A DNA stretch of 64,000 nucleotides from Kaistia granuli DSM 23481 (lineage in GTDB: Bacteria > Pseudomonadota > Alphaproteobacteria > Rhizobiales > Kaistiaceae), in the NCBI RefSeq assembly GCF_000380505.1, contig NZ_AQYH01000005.1, forward strand, positions 332,349 through 396,348, given 5' to 3'. Positions 1 to 10,991 of the stretch are shown piece by piece. Numbering within the stretch: the stretch's first letter is position 1; every line of letters begins with the position of its first letter. Below the pieces are notes generated by a model that made no database searches, was not told where the DNA came from, and saw only the letters and a list, made by a program, of their open reading frames with translations. The position numbers and the translations under genes were made by a program.

Positions 1-759
1 TTCACCGGCCCGGCCGGCGACCGTCGCCGCTTCCTCGACCGGCTGGTGCTCGCCGTCGACGCGACGCATGGCAGCCGCGTCAATGCGTTCGAGAAGGCCG
101 TGCGCGGCCGCAACCGGCTGCTCGAGGAGCCGTCGCCGGATCGTGCCTGGCTCGACGGCCTCGAGGCCGAGATCGCCGAGATCGGTGTCGCCGTCGCCGC
201 CGCCCGCAAGGAGACGGCCGAGCGGCTCGCAGGCCTGATCGCCGAGGAACGCGACGACGCTTCGCCCTTTCCCTTCGCCGTGCTGGCGCTCGAGGGCGAT
301 GTCGAAGGCTGGATCGGCGACGGGTCGGCGGTCGAGGCGGAGGATCGCTATCGCGCAGCCCTTCGCAATGGCCGCGCTCGCGACCGCGCCGCCGGGCGGA
401 CCCTTGTCGGTCCGCAGGCGAGCGACCTCGTCGTCCGCCATGGACCGAAGGATGTTCCGGCAGGCCGGGCCTCGACCGGCGAGCAGAAGGCGCTTCTCGT
501 CGGCATCGTGCTGGCGCATGCCCGCCTTGTCGCGCGGATGAGCGGACTGGCGCCGATCGTGCTTCTCGACGAGATCGCCGCCCATCTCGACCAGCGCCGG
601 CGCGCCGCCCTGTTCGAGGCGCTCGACCGGCTCGGCAGCCAGATTTTCATGACGGGAGCGGACCCGGCGCTCTTCGCCGAATTGCCGCAATCCGGAGAGA
701 TCTTCACCGTGACGCACGGACGCGTCGAGCCGATGCCGCAGCAGGAAACAGGATCATGA
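1..759 (+). CDS. recF: DNA replication and repair protein RecF, 3' part
   Basis: The reading frame is open from base 1, so the N-terminal half, with the Walker A motif, lies outside the window. The visible 252 residues carry the RecF/SMC-type signature region TGEQKALLVGIVLAHARL and a Walker B motif LLDEIAAHLD, both typical of the C-terminal ATPase lobe of RecF. RecF loads RecA at gapped DNA with RecO and RecR in the cytoplasm. Its stop overlaps the start of the following exporter gene by four bases (ATGA), so the two are probably translationally coupled. RecF usually sits between dnaN and gyrB; here gyrB follows only after three other genes. Identification is secure; only the truncation by the window edge limits the description. 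Confidence 0.93.
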   Translation, partial: FTGPAGDRRRFLDRLVLAVDATHGSRVNAFEKAVRGRNRLLEEPSPDRAWLDGLEAEIAEIGVAVAAARKETAERLAGLIAEERDDASPFPFAVLALEGDVEGWIGDGSAVEAEDRYRAALRNGRARDRAAGRTLVGPQASDLVVRHGPKDVPAGRASTGEQKALLVGIVLAHARLVARMSGLAPIVLLDEIAAHLDQRRRAALFEALDRLGSQIFMTGADPALFAELPQSGEIFTVTHGRVEPMPQQETGS

Positions 760-1379
760 CGGGTTTGTCGATTTCGGGCCTGGCGCTCTTCGCCGCCGCG
801 CTGGCGGTTGCCGCCTTCGCGCCCGGTCCCGGCATCGCGGCGATCGTCGCGCGCGTGCTCGGTCGCGGCCGTCCCGGCGCCATCGCGTTTACCGCCGGCA
901 TGGCGATGGGCGACATCGTCTGGCTGGCGCTCGCCGTCCTCGGCCTCGCCGTCGTCGCGCAGACCTTCCACGAGGTGTTCGCGCTGATCAAATATGCCGG
1001 CGCCGCCTATCTGCTGTTCATCGCCTGGAAGATGTGGAAGGCCCCGGTCGCGGCGCCGGACCTTGCCCCCGTCACGGCGCGCGAAAGCCAGGTGAAGCTG
1101 TTCTTCGCCGGTCTCGCCGTCTGCCTCGGCAACCCGAAGACGATGGTGTTCTATCTGGCGCTGTTGCCCTCGATCCTCGACATCACCCGCATCGACGCGC
1201 TCGCCTTCCTGGAACTGACGACGGTCACGCTGACGGTGGTCGGATTGGTGTTCGCTTTCTATGTCGGCGTGACCCTGCGTGCCCGCCGGCTGATCACCAG
1301 CCCGAAGGCGGTTCGCCTGGTCAACCGTGGCAGCAGCGTCGTCATGGCGGGTGCCGCGGTGGCGATCGCCACCCGCTGA
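756..1379 (+). CDS. LysE/RhtB-family amino-acid exporter
   Basis: This 207-residue protein has about six hydrophobic segments and the family's N-terminal pattern with the motif AFAPGPGIAAIVARVLGRG, equivalent to the conserved GPG stretch of LysE/RhtB translocators. Members export amino acids or related metabolites across the inner membrane; the substrate here cannot be told from sequence. The ATG lies inside the recF stop (ATGA overlap). The length matches the family (200-215 residues). The family call is solid; any specific substrate would be a guess. Confidence 0.85.
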   Translation: MTGLSISGLALFAAALAVAAFAPGPGIAAIVARVLGRGRPGAIAFTAGMAMGDIVWLALAVLGLAVVAQTFHEVFALIKYAGAAYLLFIAWKMWKAPVAAPDLAPVTARESQVKLFFAGLAVCLGNPKTMVFYLALLPSILDITRIDALAFLELTTVTLTVVGLVFAFYVGVTLRARRLITSPKAVRLVNRGSSVVMAGAAVAIATR

Positions 1380-1486
1380 ACCGTCGTCGGCGCTGACGGA
1401 TCGACGCGGCCCGGGTTTCGGGCGTGTCACACGGCCGGCGAGCGGCTAGCATCCGGGCGATAACGAATCACTTTCCCGGATGCTCC

Positions 1487-3292
1487 ATGCCGCTATCGCG
1501 CGCCCGCGCAGCCTTGAAGACCGTCTTCGGCTATGATGATTTCCGCCCCGGCCAGGACGAGGTCATCGCGGCGGTGATGAGCGGCGAGCCCGTGCTCGCG
1601 GTGATGCCGACCGGTTCCGGCAAGTCGATGTGCTACCAGCTGCCGGCAATCGTCGATGGTGGGCTGACCGTCGTCGTCTCGCCGCTGATCGCGTTGATGC
1701 GCGACCAGGTGCAGCAGATGCAGCATGTCGGCGTCGCCGCGGCGACGTTGAACTCCAGCAATGGCGATGACGCCAATCGCGAGACGCTGCGCCGACTGCG
1801 CGCCGGTGAGATCAGGCTGCTGTTCGTCTCGCCCGAACGTCTGGCCGGCGACGGGCTGGTCTCGCTGCTCGCCGCCTGCGACGTCCGTCGCCTCGCGATC
1901 GACGAGGCGCATTGCGTCTCGCAATGGGGTCATGACTTCCGCCCCGAATACCGCCAGCTCGCCTCGGTGCGCGAAGCGCTCGGCGGCGTCCAGGTGGTGG
2001 CGCTGACGGCAACCGCCGACCAGGCGACCCGCAACGATATCGCCACCCAGCTCTTCGCCTCGCCGCCCCGCGTCGTCGTGCACTCCTTCGACCGGCCGAA
2101 CATCCATCTGCGCTTCGAGGCGAAGGACCGGCCGCGCACGCAGATCGCCGACTTCCTCGCCCGCCATAAGGGCGGCAGCGGCATCATCTACGCCTCGTCG
2201 CGCGACAAGACCGAGAAGCTGTCGGAGTGGCTGGTCGGCAAGGGCATCCGCTCGGTGCCCTATCACGCCGGTCTCGACGCCGAGACGCGCTCGAAGCATC
2301 AGGACATCTTCCTGCAGGAGGACGGCGTCGTCGTCGTCGCCACCGTCGCCTTCGGCATGGGCATCAACAAGCCGGACGTCCGTTTCGTCATCCATGCCGA
2401 CATGCCGGCCGGGGTCGAGGCCTATTACCAGGAGATCGGCCGCGCCGGGCGCGATGGCCTGCCGGCCGACACGCTGACGCTCTACGGCCTCGACGACATG
2501 GCCTTCCGCCGTCGCCAGATCGACGAGAAGGCGATCGGCGAGGCGCAGCGCCGGGTCGAGAAGAAGCGGCTCGCCGCCATGACGGATCTGGCGGAATCGG
2601 CGACCTGCCGGCGCCAGGCGCTGCTCGCCTATTTCGGCGAACAGCGTGGCCCCTGCGGCCATTGCGATCTCTGCCAGGGCGGCGCCGAACTGGTCGACGC
2701 GACGATCGATGCGCAGAAGGTGCTGTCGGCCGTGGTGCGCACCGGCCAGCGCTATGGCGCGGCGCATCTCGTCGACGTCTTGCGCGGCGAGGCGACCGAC
2801 GCCGTGCAGCGCCAGGGCCATGACCGGATCAAGACCTTCGGCGTCGGTTCGGAGCGGAGCGCCCATGTCTGGCGCACGCTGGTGCGGCAGCTCTTCGCCG
2901 CCGGGGCGCTCGCCGAGGCGAGTGAGGAGCATGGCGGTTTCCGCATCACGCCGGAAGGCGAGGCCGTGCTGTTCGGCCATGAGAAGATCGCGCTGCGCTC
3001 GATCCGCGAGGCAGCGCCCAAGCGCAGCCGGCGTGCCGAGAAGGATGACCGCGCAGATGGTCTCGACGAGGCGACGGCGACGATGTTCGAGCAGTTGCGG
3101 GCGCTGCGCCGCGAGATCGCCCGCGACGAGGGCGTGCCGGCCTACATGGTCTTCCCGGACCGCACGCTGATCGAGATGGCCGAGGCGATGCCCGGCACGC
3201 TCGACGAGATGCGCGGCGTGCAGGGCGTCGGCGAGCGCAAGCTCAGCCTCTACGGTGAAGCCTTCCTCGAGGCGCTGCATTCGTCACGGTGA
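1487..3292 (+). CDS. recQ: ATP-dependent DNA helicase RecQ
   Basis: The 601-residue product has every RecQ module in order: Walker A ([11 protein letters not shown], near residue 45), a DEAH box ([18 protein letters not shown]), helicase motifs IV-VI (including [10 protein letters not shown]), the Cys-rich zinc region ([11 protein letters not shown]...CGHCDLC), a winged-helix region, and a C-terminal HRDC domain (about residues 520-600). RecQ unwinds DNA 3' to 5' in recombinational repair. I chose ATG 1487 because homologous sequence begins there; an in-frame upstream start at 1424 would add 21 residues without family similarity. Its 3' end overlaps the convergent DedA gene by nine bases. Confidence 0.95.
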   Translation: MPLSRARAALKTVFGYDDFRPGQDEVIAAVMSGEPVLAVMPTGSGKSMCYQLPAIVDGGLTVVVSPLIALMRDQVQQMQHVGVAAATLNSSNGDDANRETLRRLRAGEIRLLFVSPERLAGDGLVSLLAACDVRRLAIDEAHCVSQWGHDFRPEYRQLASVREALGGVQVVALTATADQATRNDIATQLFASPPRVVVHSFDRPNIHLRFEAKDRPRTQIADFLARHKGGSGIIYASSRDKTEKLSEWLVGKGIRSVPYHAGLDAETRSKHQDIFLQEDGVVVVATVAFGMGINKPDVRFVIHADMPAGVEAYYQEIGRAGRDGLPADTLTLYGLDDMAFRRRQIDEKAIGEAQRRVEKKRLAAMTDLAESATCRRQALLAYFGEQRGPCGHCDLCQGGAELVDATIDAQKVLSAVVRTGQRYGAAHLVDVLRGEATDAVQRQGHDRIKTFGVGSERSAHVWRTLVRQLFAAGALAEASEEHGGFRITPEGEAVLFGHEKIALRSIREAAPKRSRRAEKDDRADGLDEATATMFEQLRALRREIARDEGVPAYMVFPDRTLIEMAEAMPGTLDEMRGVQGVGERKLSLYGEAFLEALHSSR

Positions 3293-3895
3293 CGGTCTTT
3301 CCCGCGGGTCCCGCCGGCTGACGGCGCGCGTCTGTCGCCGGATCAGCCCGGCCCTTGCCAGCCCGAACACGATCAGGACGCCGAGGCAGAGCGCCCCGGC
3401 GATGATCAACTTGTGGTCGTGATGCAATTTGCCGGTAACGCGCTCGATCGTCTGGCCGAACAGGTAGCCGGCCGTGGTGAACAGCGCCGCCCAGACGGCG
3501 GCGGAGGCGATGTTCAGGGCGGCATAGAGCGATGGCCTGACGCCGGCGACGCCGAGCGCGATCGGGCTGATCGTGCGGATGCCGTAGACGAAGCGGAAGC
3601 TCAGGATGAACAGCACCTGGTTGCGCTCGATGCGCTCCAGGACCTTGGCGAAGAGCGGTCGCCCGACCTGTCGCCGCACCATCCGGCTGCTCGCGAAATG
3701 GCGTCCGACATAGAACAGCAGCTGGTCGCCGGTGACCGACCCGGCAAAGGCGGCGAGAAAAACCGCATAGGGGTTCATCACGCCCTGATGGGCGAGGAAG
3801 CCGGCGGCGATCAGCACGCTCTCGCCCTCGATGATGACGCCGATATAGACGACGATCAGCCCGTAGTGGACGAGGAAAGCATGAATGGCGTCCAT
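3284..3895 (-). CDS. DedA-family inner-membrane protein
   Basis: This 203-residue protein shows the DedA/SNARE-associated (PF09335-type) pattern: an N-terminal helix, then the conserved stretch [16 protein letters not shown], a glycine-rich segment ([18 protein letters not shown]) and the later [16 protein letters not shown] motif with its conserved arginine. Several membrane segments follow. DedA proteins are now viewed as undecaprenyl-phosphate or phospholipid transporters and scramblases in the inner membrane; the role of this copy is not determined. Its end overlaps the 3' end of recQ in a tail-to-tail arrangement. Confidence 0.88.
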   Translation of the reverse strand: MDAIHAFLVHYGLIVVYIGVIIEGESVLIAAGFLAHQGVMNPYAVFLAAFAGSVTGDQLLFYVGRHFASSRMVRRQVGRPLFAKVLERIERNQVLFILSFRFVYGIRTISPIALGVAGVRPSLYAALNIASAAVWAALFTTAGYLFGQTIERVTGKLHHDHKLIIAGALCLGVLIVFGLARAGLIRRQTRAVSRRDPRERPSP

Positions 3896-4105
3896 CGATC
3901 GGCGTTCCCTGACTCGGCCTCGGGAGGGCGGCCCTCACCATCCCGTCAAGCCGCGCGACATGCAAGCGGCGGCCGATAGCCGCGTGCGCGGCGAAGCCAA
4001 GGCAACCCTTCGTTTTCGCCACCGTTGCGCCGTCATTAAAGACTAGGTGTGAGGGTGCAATTTGCTTGTCGAAGCAATATATTAGCCTCTCGATTCGACT
4101 TTTCG

Positions 4106-4121
4106 CGCGCGTGCACGCGCG
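4106..4121. promoter_or_regulatory. Perfect 16-bp GC palindrome in the gyrB leader
   Basis: The sequence CGCGCGTGCACGCGCG is a perfect palindrome ending 20 bases before the gyrB start codon. It could form a hairpin in the mRNA leader or serve as a protein-binding site. The 3896-4141 gap also contains a TTGCTT/AAGCAA inverted pair near 4059-4074 just before an AT-rich TATATT stretch, which may belong to the promoter. Function is inferred only from position. Confidence 0.4.
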
Positions 4122-4141
4122 AAGCTTTCAAGGAAGCCTGA

Positions 4142-6571
<2,430 letters not shown>

Positions 6572-6722
6572 CCCGCGACGGTTGCAAGCGCGCCTGATCT
6601 CCCCGGGTGGCAGAACGGGCGGCGCGTGCTAAGCTCGGCCACCTAGGATGTCGCACTCCGGCGGCGCGCGCCCTGCGGGCTGCCGGTGATCAGTCAGACA
6701 CAAAAATCAGGGATGAAACACT

Positions 6723-8153
6723 TTGCCGCAACTCGCTGATATTGGCGTGATGGGTCTCGCCGTGATGGGCGCGAACCTCGCCCGCAACGCCGCCCGCAAG
6801 GGCTTCGGCGTCGCCGTGTTCAACCGCAACGGCGCCCGCACCGACGAACTCATCAACGAGCATGGCTCCGAAGGTCGTTTCACGCCGTCGAAGACGATCC
6901 CCGAATTCGTCGCCTCGATCGCCAAGCCGCGCGCCATCATCATCATGGTCAAGGCCGGCAAGCCGGTCGACGACGTGATCGAGGAACTGCTGCCGCATCT
7001 GGATGTCGGCGACATCATCATCGATGGCGGCAATTCGCTCTACACCGACACCAACCGGCGCTTCCACTACCTGAAGGACCGCGACATCAAGTTCATCGGC
7101 ATGGGCGTGTCCGGTGGCGAGGAAGGCGCGCTCGAAGGTCCGAGCATGATGCCGGGCGGCACCCGCGAGGCCTATGCCCGCATCGAGCCGATCGTCACCA
7201 AGATGGCGGCGCAAGTCGATGGCGAGCCCTGCTGCACCTATATCGGCACCGAGGGCTCCGGCCACTACGTCAAGATGGTGCATAACGGCATCGAATATGC
7301 CGACATGCAGCTGATCACCGAAGCCTACGACCTGTTCAAGACGGTCTACGGCCTCGATGCGGGCGAGATCGCCGACATTTTCGCCGAATGGAACAAGGGC
7401 GAGCTCAACTCGTATCTGATCGAGATCACCGACGCCGTGCTGCGCAAGGTCGACCAGACCGGCAAGCCGCTGGTCGATTCGATCGTCGACGAGGCGGAGC
7501 AGAAGGGCACCGGCCGCTGGACGGCGCAATCGGCGCTCGATCTCGGCGTGCCGCTGACCTCGATCACCGAGGCGGTGTTCGCCCGCGCGCTCTCGGGCCG
7601 TCGCGCCCAGCGCGCCGAGGCGGAGAAGCGCTTCCCCCATCCGGCCACGGCCAAGCGTACCATCACCCAGGCCGACATCGACGCGATCCGCGACGCGCTC
7701 TACGCCTCGAAGATCGTCGCCTACGCCCAGGGTTTCGAGCAGTTGCAGGTCGCGGCCGAGCAGTACGGCTGGGATCTGAAGCTCGGCGAGCTCGCCACGA
7801 TCTGGCGCGGCGGCTGCATCATCCGTGCCCGCTTCCTGAACCGTATCCGCGAGGCCTACGATTCCGGCGCCACTGTCTCGAACCTGCTGCTCGAGGATTA
7901 TTTCCACGACGCTGTCGTTCAGGCCGAGGCGAACTGGCGCAAGGTCGTCGGGCTGGCCATCGCCGAGGGCATCCCGGTTCCGGCCTTCTCGTCGTCGATC
8001 GCCTATTATGACGGCCTGCGCCGCGCCCGCGGCCCGGCCAACCTGCTGCAGGGCCTGCGCGACTATTTCGGCGCGCACACTTATGGCCGCCTCGACAAGC
8101 CCGGCAAGTTCCACACCCGCTGGAGCCAGGACGGATCCGAGATCCCGGCCTGA
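6723..8153 (+). CDS. gnd: 6-phosphogluconate dehydrogenase (decarboxylating)
   Basis: The 476-residue enzyme oxidises 6-phosphogluconate to ribulose 5-phosphate and CO2 in the pentose-phosphate pathway. An N-terminal Rossmann loop (IGVMGLAVMGANLARN) begins at residue 7, so translation must start upstream of it: TTG at 6723 is the only sensible start, preceded by an AGGGA-like ribosome site near 6708. The ATG at 6713 is in another frame and stops at once. The substrate-binding stretch KMVHNGIEYADMQLI and the C-terminal dimerisation tail (HTRWSQDGSEI) are present. NADP or NAD preference cannot be judged reliably by eye. Confidence 0.95.
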   Translation: MPQLADIGVMGLAVMGANLARNAARKGFGVAVFNRNGARTDELINEHGSEGRFTPSKTIPEFVASIAKPRAIIIMVKAGKPVDDVIEELLPHLDVGDIIIDGGNSLYTDTNRRFHYLKDRDIKFIGMGVSGGEEGALEGPSMMPGGTREAYARIEPIVTKMAAQVDGEPCCTYIGTEGSGHYVKMVHNGIEYADMQLITEAYDLFKTVYGLDAGEIADIFAEWNKGELNSYLIEITDAVLRKVDQTGKPLVDSIVDEAEQKGTGRWTAQSALDLGVPLTSITEAVFARALSGRRAQRAEAEKRFPHPATAKRTITQADIDAIRDALYASKIVAYAQGFEQLQVAAEQYGWDLKLGELATIWRGGCIIRARFLNRIREAYDSGATVSNLLLEDYFHDAVVQAEANWRKVVGLAIAEGIPVPAFSSSIAYYDGLRRARGPANLLQGLRDYFGAHTYGRLDKPGKFHTRWSQDGSEIPA

Positions 8154-8209
8154 GCCGACGCTTCGCCGGCGTCGCTTTCCGGAGCGGTTCGCTCAGCAAC
8201 AAAACGATA

Positions 8210-8238
8210 CCGGCCCGCAATCCTGTGTTGCGGGTCGG
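8210..8238. terminator. Hairpin downstream of gnd
   Basis: An 11-bp stem with one G-U wobble (arms CCGGCCCGCAA and TTGCGGGTCGG, 7-base loop) lies 57 bases after the gnd stop. There is no T-tract on the plus strand, so it may need Rho or act as an mRNA-stabilising structure. The rest of the 8154-8357 gap shows nothing convincing. Confidence 0.45.
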
Positions 8239-8357
8239 CCCAAATCCCGGCGTATTCGCCCCCGATCCTGACGTAGCGGATCCATCTTGCGACCTTGCCG
8301 TTGCGCGACGGATCCATCGCCCCCACATGAGGTGGCGTGTTTGAACAGGCGGAGACG

Positions 8358-8756
8358 ATGACGACCTACCGGACCTTTACGATTTCGGGCCCCCGTGGTG
8401 CTTCCAGCTGGAAGGACAAGCTGAAACTTGCCGCGGCCTTGGCCGTCGGCGGCGCCGTGATGTTCGCCGCGCTGGTCGTTTCGCTGTCGATCGCCCTCGT
8501 GCTCATCCCGGTCCTCGGCATCGTCTATCTGTTCCGCCGGCGCATCCTGCGGGCGTTTCTCGCCCGCACCATGCCGCCCGGTGCCCAGCCCGGGCCGCAG
8601 CCGCGCCCGCAGGCCCGCAGCTACGAGACCGCGAGCCCGTTCGAAGAGCCGGGTCCGTTCCGTGCACAGCCCGGCAACCGCCCGAGTGACGGCGTGACGA
8701 TCGAGACGGATTACCGGATCGTCGAGCCGAACGAGGATCGGACCGACCGTCGCTGA
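8358..8756 (+). CDS. Small membrane protein of unknown function
   Basis: I do not recognise this 132-residue protein. It has a short polar N-terminus, one long hydrophobic stretch (about residues 25-60, LKLAAALAVGGAVMFAAL followed by a Val/Leu-rich run) that forms one or two membrane segments, an Arg-rich FRRRILRAF positive border, and a proline/glutamine-rich C-terminal tail. This layout suggests an inner-membrane anchor with a disordered cytoplasmic tail. The ATG at 8358 follows a GGCGGAG-like ribosome site; a GTG at 8337 would add seven residues. It stands alone between gnd and an NTF2-like gene. Confidence 0.6.
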   Translation: MTTYRTFTISGPRGASSWKDKLKLAAALAVGGAVMFAALVVSLSIALVLIPVLGIVYLFRRRILRAFLARTMPPGAQPGPQPRPQARSYETASPFEEPGPFRAQPGNRPSDGVTIETDYRIVEPNEDRTDRR

Positions 8757-8936
8757 GCGCGACGCCTGCCGATCGCGGCAGGATCGCTCGAATGTGATCA
8801 GCCCCCAGCGCGATACGCGATCTCGAGCCCGTTCGATCGGATAGACTTGTCCGGTCGTGCCGGGCTTTTTCGTGCCGCCTCGGGTCGACGGATCGTGGAT
8901 CCGCGCGGCGGCCCGGCGCAGTCATGGGAGGATGCG

Positions 8937-9290
8937 ATGCAGGACGCGCTCAATCTCTCAAGTCTCCGCAAGGCAGTGGAAGGCAACGACGCCAAGGCGC
9001 TGGCGGCCTTCTATACCGACGATGCCGAAATCCGGGTGATCGACCAGGACCATCCGCCGAGCCGGCCGCTCGTGCTCAAGGGCAAGAAGGCGATCGGCGC
9101 CATGCTGGACGATGTCTGCGGGCGCGCCCTGAAGCACCACATCGACGATGGCCTGATGGAGGGCAGCCACGCCGCCTTCGCCGAGACCTGCACCTATCCG
9201 GACGGCGTCAAGGTCTATATGAGCGCCATGCTGGAACTCGCCGATGGCAAGATCCGTCGCCAGACCAATATCCAGGCCTGGGATCATTGA
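8937..9290 (+). CDS. SnoaL/NTF2-like fold protein
   Basis: The 117-residue product starts at an ATG with a good GGGAGG ribosome site seven bases upstream. The pattern (N-terminal helix, AFYTDDAEIRVIDQD, a strand ending VLKGKKAIGAMLDDV, then TCTYPDGVKVYMSAMLEL and a terminal Q-W strand) is that of the nuclear-transport-factor-2/SnoaL-like fold, which forms small cone-shaped enzymes or binding proteins. No catalytic residue set lets me name an activity. It is monocistronic, followed by two intergenic repeats. Confidence 0.65.
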   Translation: MQDALNLSSLRKAVEGNDAKALAAFYTDDAEIRVIDQDHPPSRPLVLKGKKAIGAMLDDVCGRALKHHIDDGLMEGSHAAFAETCTYPDGVKVYMSAMLELADGKIRRQTNIQAWDH

Positions 9291-9318
9291 AGGTGAGGGG
9301 CGCTACTGCGTCTCCGGT

Positions 9319-9348
9319 CCCAGCCCAGCCCAGCCCAGCCCAGCCCAG
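9319..9348. repeat. Pentanucleotide tandem repeat (CCCAG)x6
   Basis: Six perfect head-to-tail CCCAG units begin 29 bases after the stop of the NTF2-like gene. It is intergenic, so copy-number slippage would not alter a reading frame. Confidence 0.85.
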
Positions 9349-9372
9349 CGCCGGCCCGCGGCCCACACTCGC

Positions 9373-9487
9373 CGTCATCCCGGACGCAGCGCCGCGGAGA
9401 TCCGGGATCCATGCAGCCGTGAAGCCGGGAGCTTCGCCCGGCGGCCAACCCGGCTGAATGGACCTCGGGTCAAGCCTGGGATGACGG
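9373..9487. repeat. Nested palindromic intergenic repeat
   Basis: This 115-bp segment opens with CGTCATCCC and closes with its inverse GGGATGACG. Inside, GATCCGGGATCCAT is answered by ATGGACCTCGGGTC, a near-perfect inverted arm, with a further GC-rich hairpin in the middle. Segments of this type are widespread between genes in Rhizobiales genomes. It lies between convergently transcribed genes and could form a long cruciform or RNA hairpin. Confidence 0.7.
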
Positions 9488-9527
9488 GGAGCGCGGTGCG
9501 CCTAAGGTGGCAGCGCGGTGGCGTGGC

Positions 9528-10988
9528 CTACCGCTCCAGCCGGTTGACGAACCAGCGGGTCAGTTCGATCCAGACCTGGTCCTTCTCGGCGGCGTCCTCG
9601 ATGCCGTGCTCGATATTGGGATTGTCGTTGACCTCGATGACGAAGAAGCCGTCCTCGGTCTCCTTGATGTCGACGCCGTAGAGTCCGTTGCCGATCAGTT
9701 GCGCGGCGCGCAGCCCGATGTCGATCACCTCGGGCGGCGCCTGCCCGATCGTCATCGAGCGCAATCCGCCTTCCAGCGCCTTGCCGTTCTCCTGATGCTT
9801 GACGATTTGCCAGTGCTTCTTGGCCATGGTGTACTGGCAGACGAACAGCGGCTTGCCGCCCAGCACGCCGACGCGCCAGTCGAATTCCGTCGGCATGAAT
9901 TTCTGCGCCAGCAGCAGATCGGTGTCCTTGAACCAGGCGCGCGCCAGTTCGCCCATGGCGCGGTGATTGTCGACCTTCTTCACGCCGCGCGAGAACGACG
10001 AATCCGGGATCTTCAGCACGAGCGGGAAGCCGAGCTGGTCGCCGGCGCGCTCGAGATCGCGATTGCCGGCGAGGATGACGGTCGGCGGCACGGCGATGCC
10101 GTTGCCGGTCATCAGTTCCTGCAGATAGACCTTGTTGGTGCAGCGGATCATCGAGACCGGATCGTCGATCACCGGCATGCCTTCCTGCACGGCGCGGCGG
10201 GCGAAACGGTAGGTGTGATTGTCGATCGAGGTCGTCTCGCGGATGAACAGCGCGTCGAATTCGGCCAGCCGCGCCAGATCCTTCTTGGTGATCGGTTCGA
10301 CCTCGACGCCGAGCTTCTCGGCGATCCGCGCCCAGTGCTTCAGCGAGACGAGGTTGGAGGGCGGCATCGCCTCGGTCGGATCGTGCAGCACGGCGAAGGA
10401 GTAGCGCGGCGACGAGCGGGTCGCCTTCTTCGAACGCCACTCGCGTCGCGTGTGGTCGTGCAGCGCCTCGTGGAAGAAGGCGAGCTCGTCGGGACTGAGC
10501 TTGTTCAGCGGCACGGCGGCGAGTTTGCGGATCTCGGCCCGGCTGGCCGGGTCGATCGTCACTTCCAGCACCGGGCAGCGGAACCAGTCGAACAGCAGCC
10601 GGGCGAAACGGTCGAAGCGATGGTCCTCGACGATGCCGAACATCACCAGTAGCCGGGCCGGCATGTCCTTGTCGTCGGAGGCCGTGATCGCCTTGGCCAG
10701 CTGGTCTTCGAGCTCGGGAATCGCCTGCGCGTACAGGGACTTGCTGCCGAGGTCGATCATCGTCTCGACGGTCGGCACGACGCGGTGGCCGCGCGCGCCA
10801 GCGAGCAGCGACGCGTAATAGCCGCGGCTCTGATAGGCGAAGGAGCGCGACAGGTTGATGATCTTCGGCCGTGACCCGCGAAACAGGTTGGCGCGGGCCA
10901 GATAGTCTTTCGTCGTGATGACCTTGTGGGGGGTGTCTTCGTTAGGAAAGTCCTTGGCGGTGTCGACCAGGATCACCCAATCCGGCAT
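9528..10988 (-). CDS. RimK-like ATP-grasp ligase with RLAN N-terminal domain
   Basis: The 486-residue protein has an N-terminal region (about 1-200, starting WVILVDTAKDFPNEDTPHKV) matching the RimK-like ATP-grasp N-terminal (RLAN) type. A C-terminal ATP-grasp domain (about 270-480) follows with PVIDDPVSMIRCTNKVYLQE, the lysine-containing GFPLVLKIPDSSFSRGVKKV loop and the metal-binding FFVIEVNDNPNIEHG. RimK relatives ligate amino acids such as glutamate to a carboxylate using ATP. The start lies three bases downstream of the GNAT/C39 gene, so they form one operon. Substrate unknown; it is not classical RimK, which is shorter and lacks RLAN. Confidence 0.85.
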   Translation of the reverse strand: MPDWVILVDTAKDFPNEDTPHKVITTKDYLARANLFRGSRPKIINLSRSFAYQSRGYYASLLAGARGHRVVPTVETMIDLGSKSLYAQAIPELEDQLAKAITASDDKDMPARLLVMFGIVEDHRFDRFARLLFDWFRCPVLEVTIDPASRAEIRKLAAVPLNKLSPDELAFFHEALHDHTRREWRSKKATRSSPRYSFAVLHDPTEAMPPSNLVSLKHWARIAEKLGVEVEPITKKDLARLAEFDALFIRETTSIDNHTYRFARRAVQEGMPVIDDPVSMIRCTNKVYLQELMTGNGIAVPPTVILAGNRDLERAGDQLGFPLVLKIPDSSFSRGVKKVDNHRAMGELARAWFKDTDLLLAQKFMPTEFDWRVGVLGGKPLFVCQYTMAKKHWQIVKHQENGKALEGGLRSMTIGQAPPEVIDIGLRAAQLIGNGLYGVDIKETEDGFFVIEVNDNPNIEHGIEDAAEKDQVWIELTRWFVNRLER

Positions 10989-10991
10989 GGT

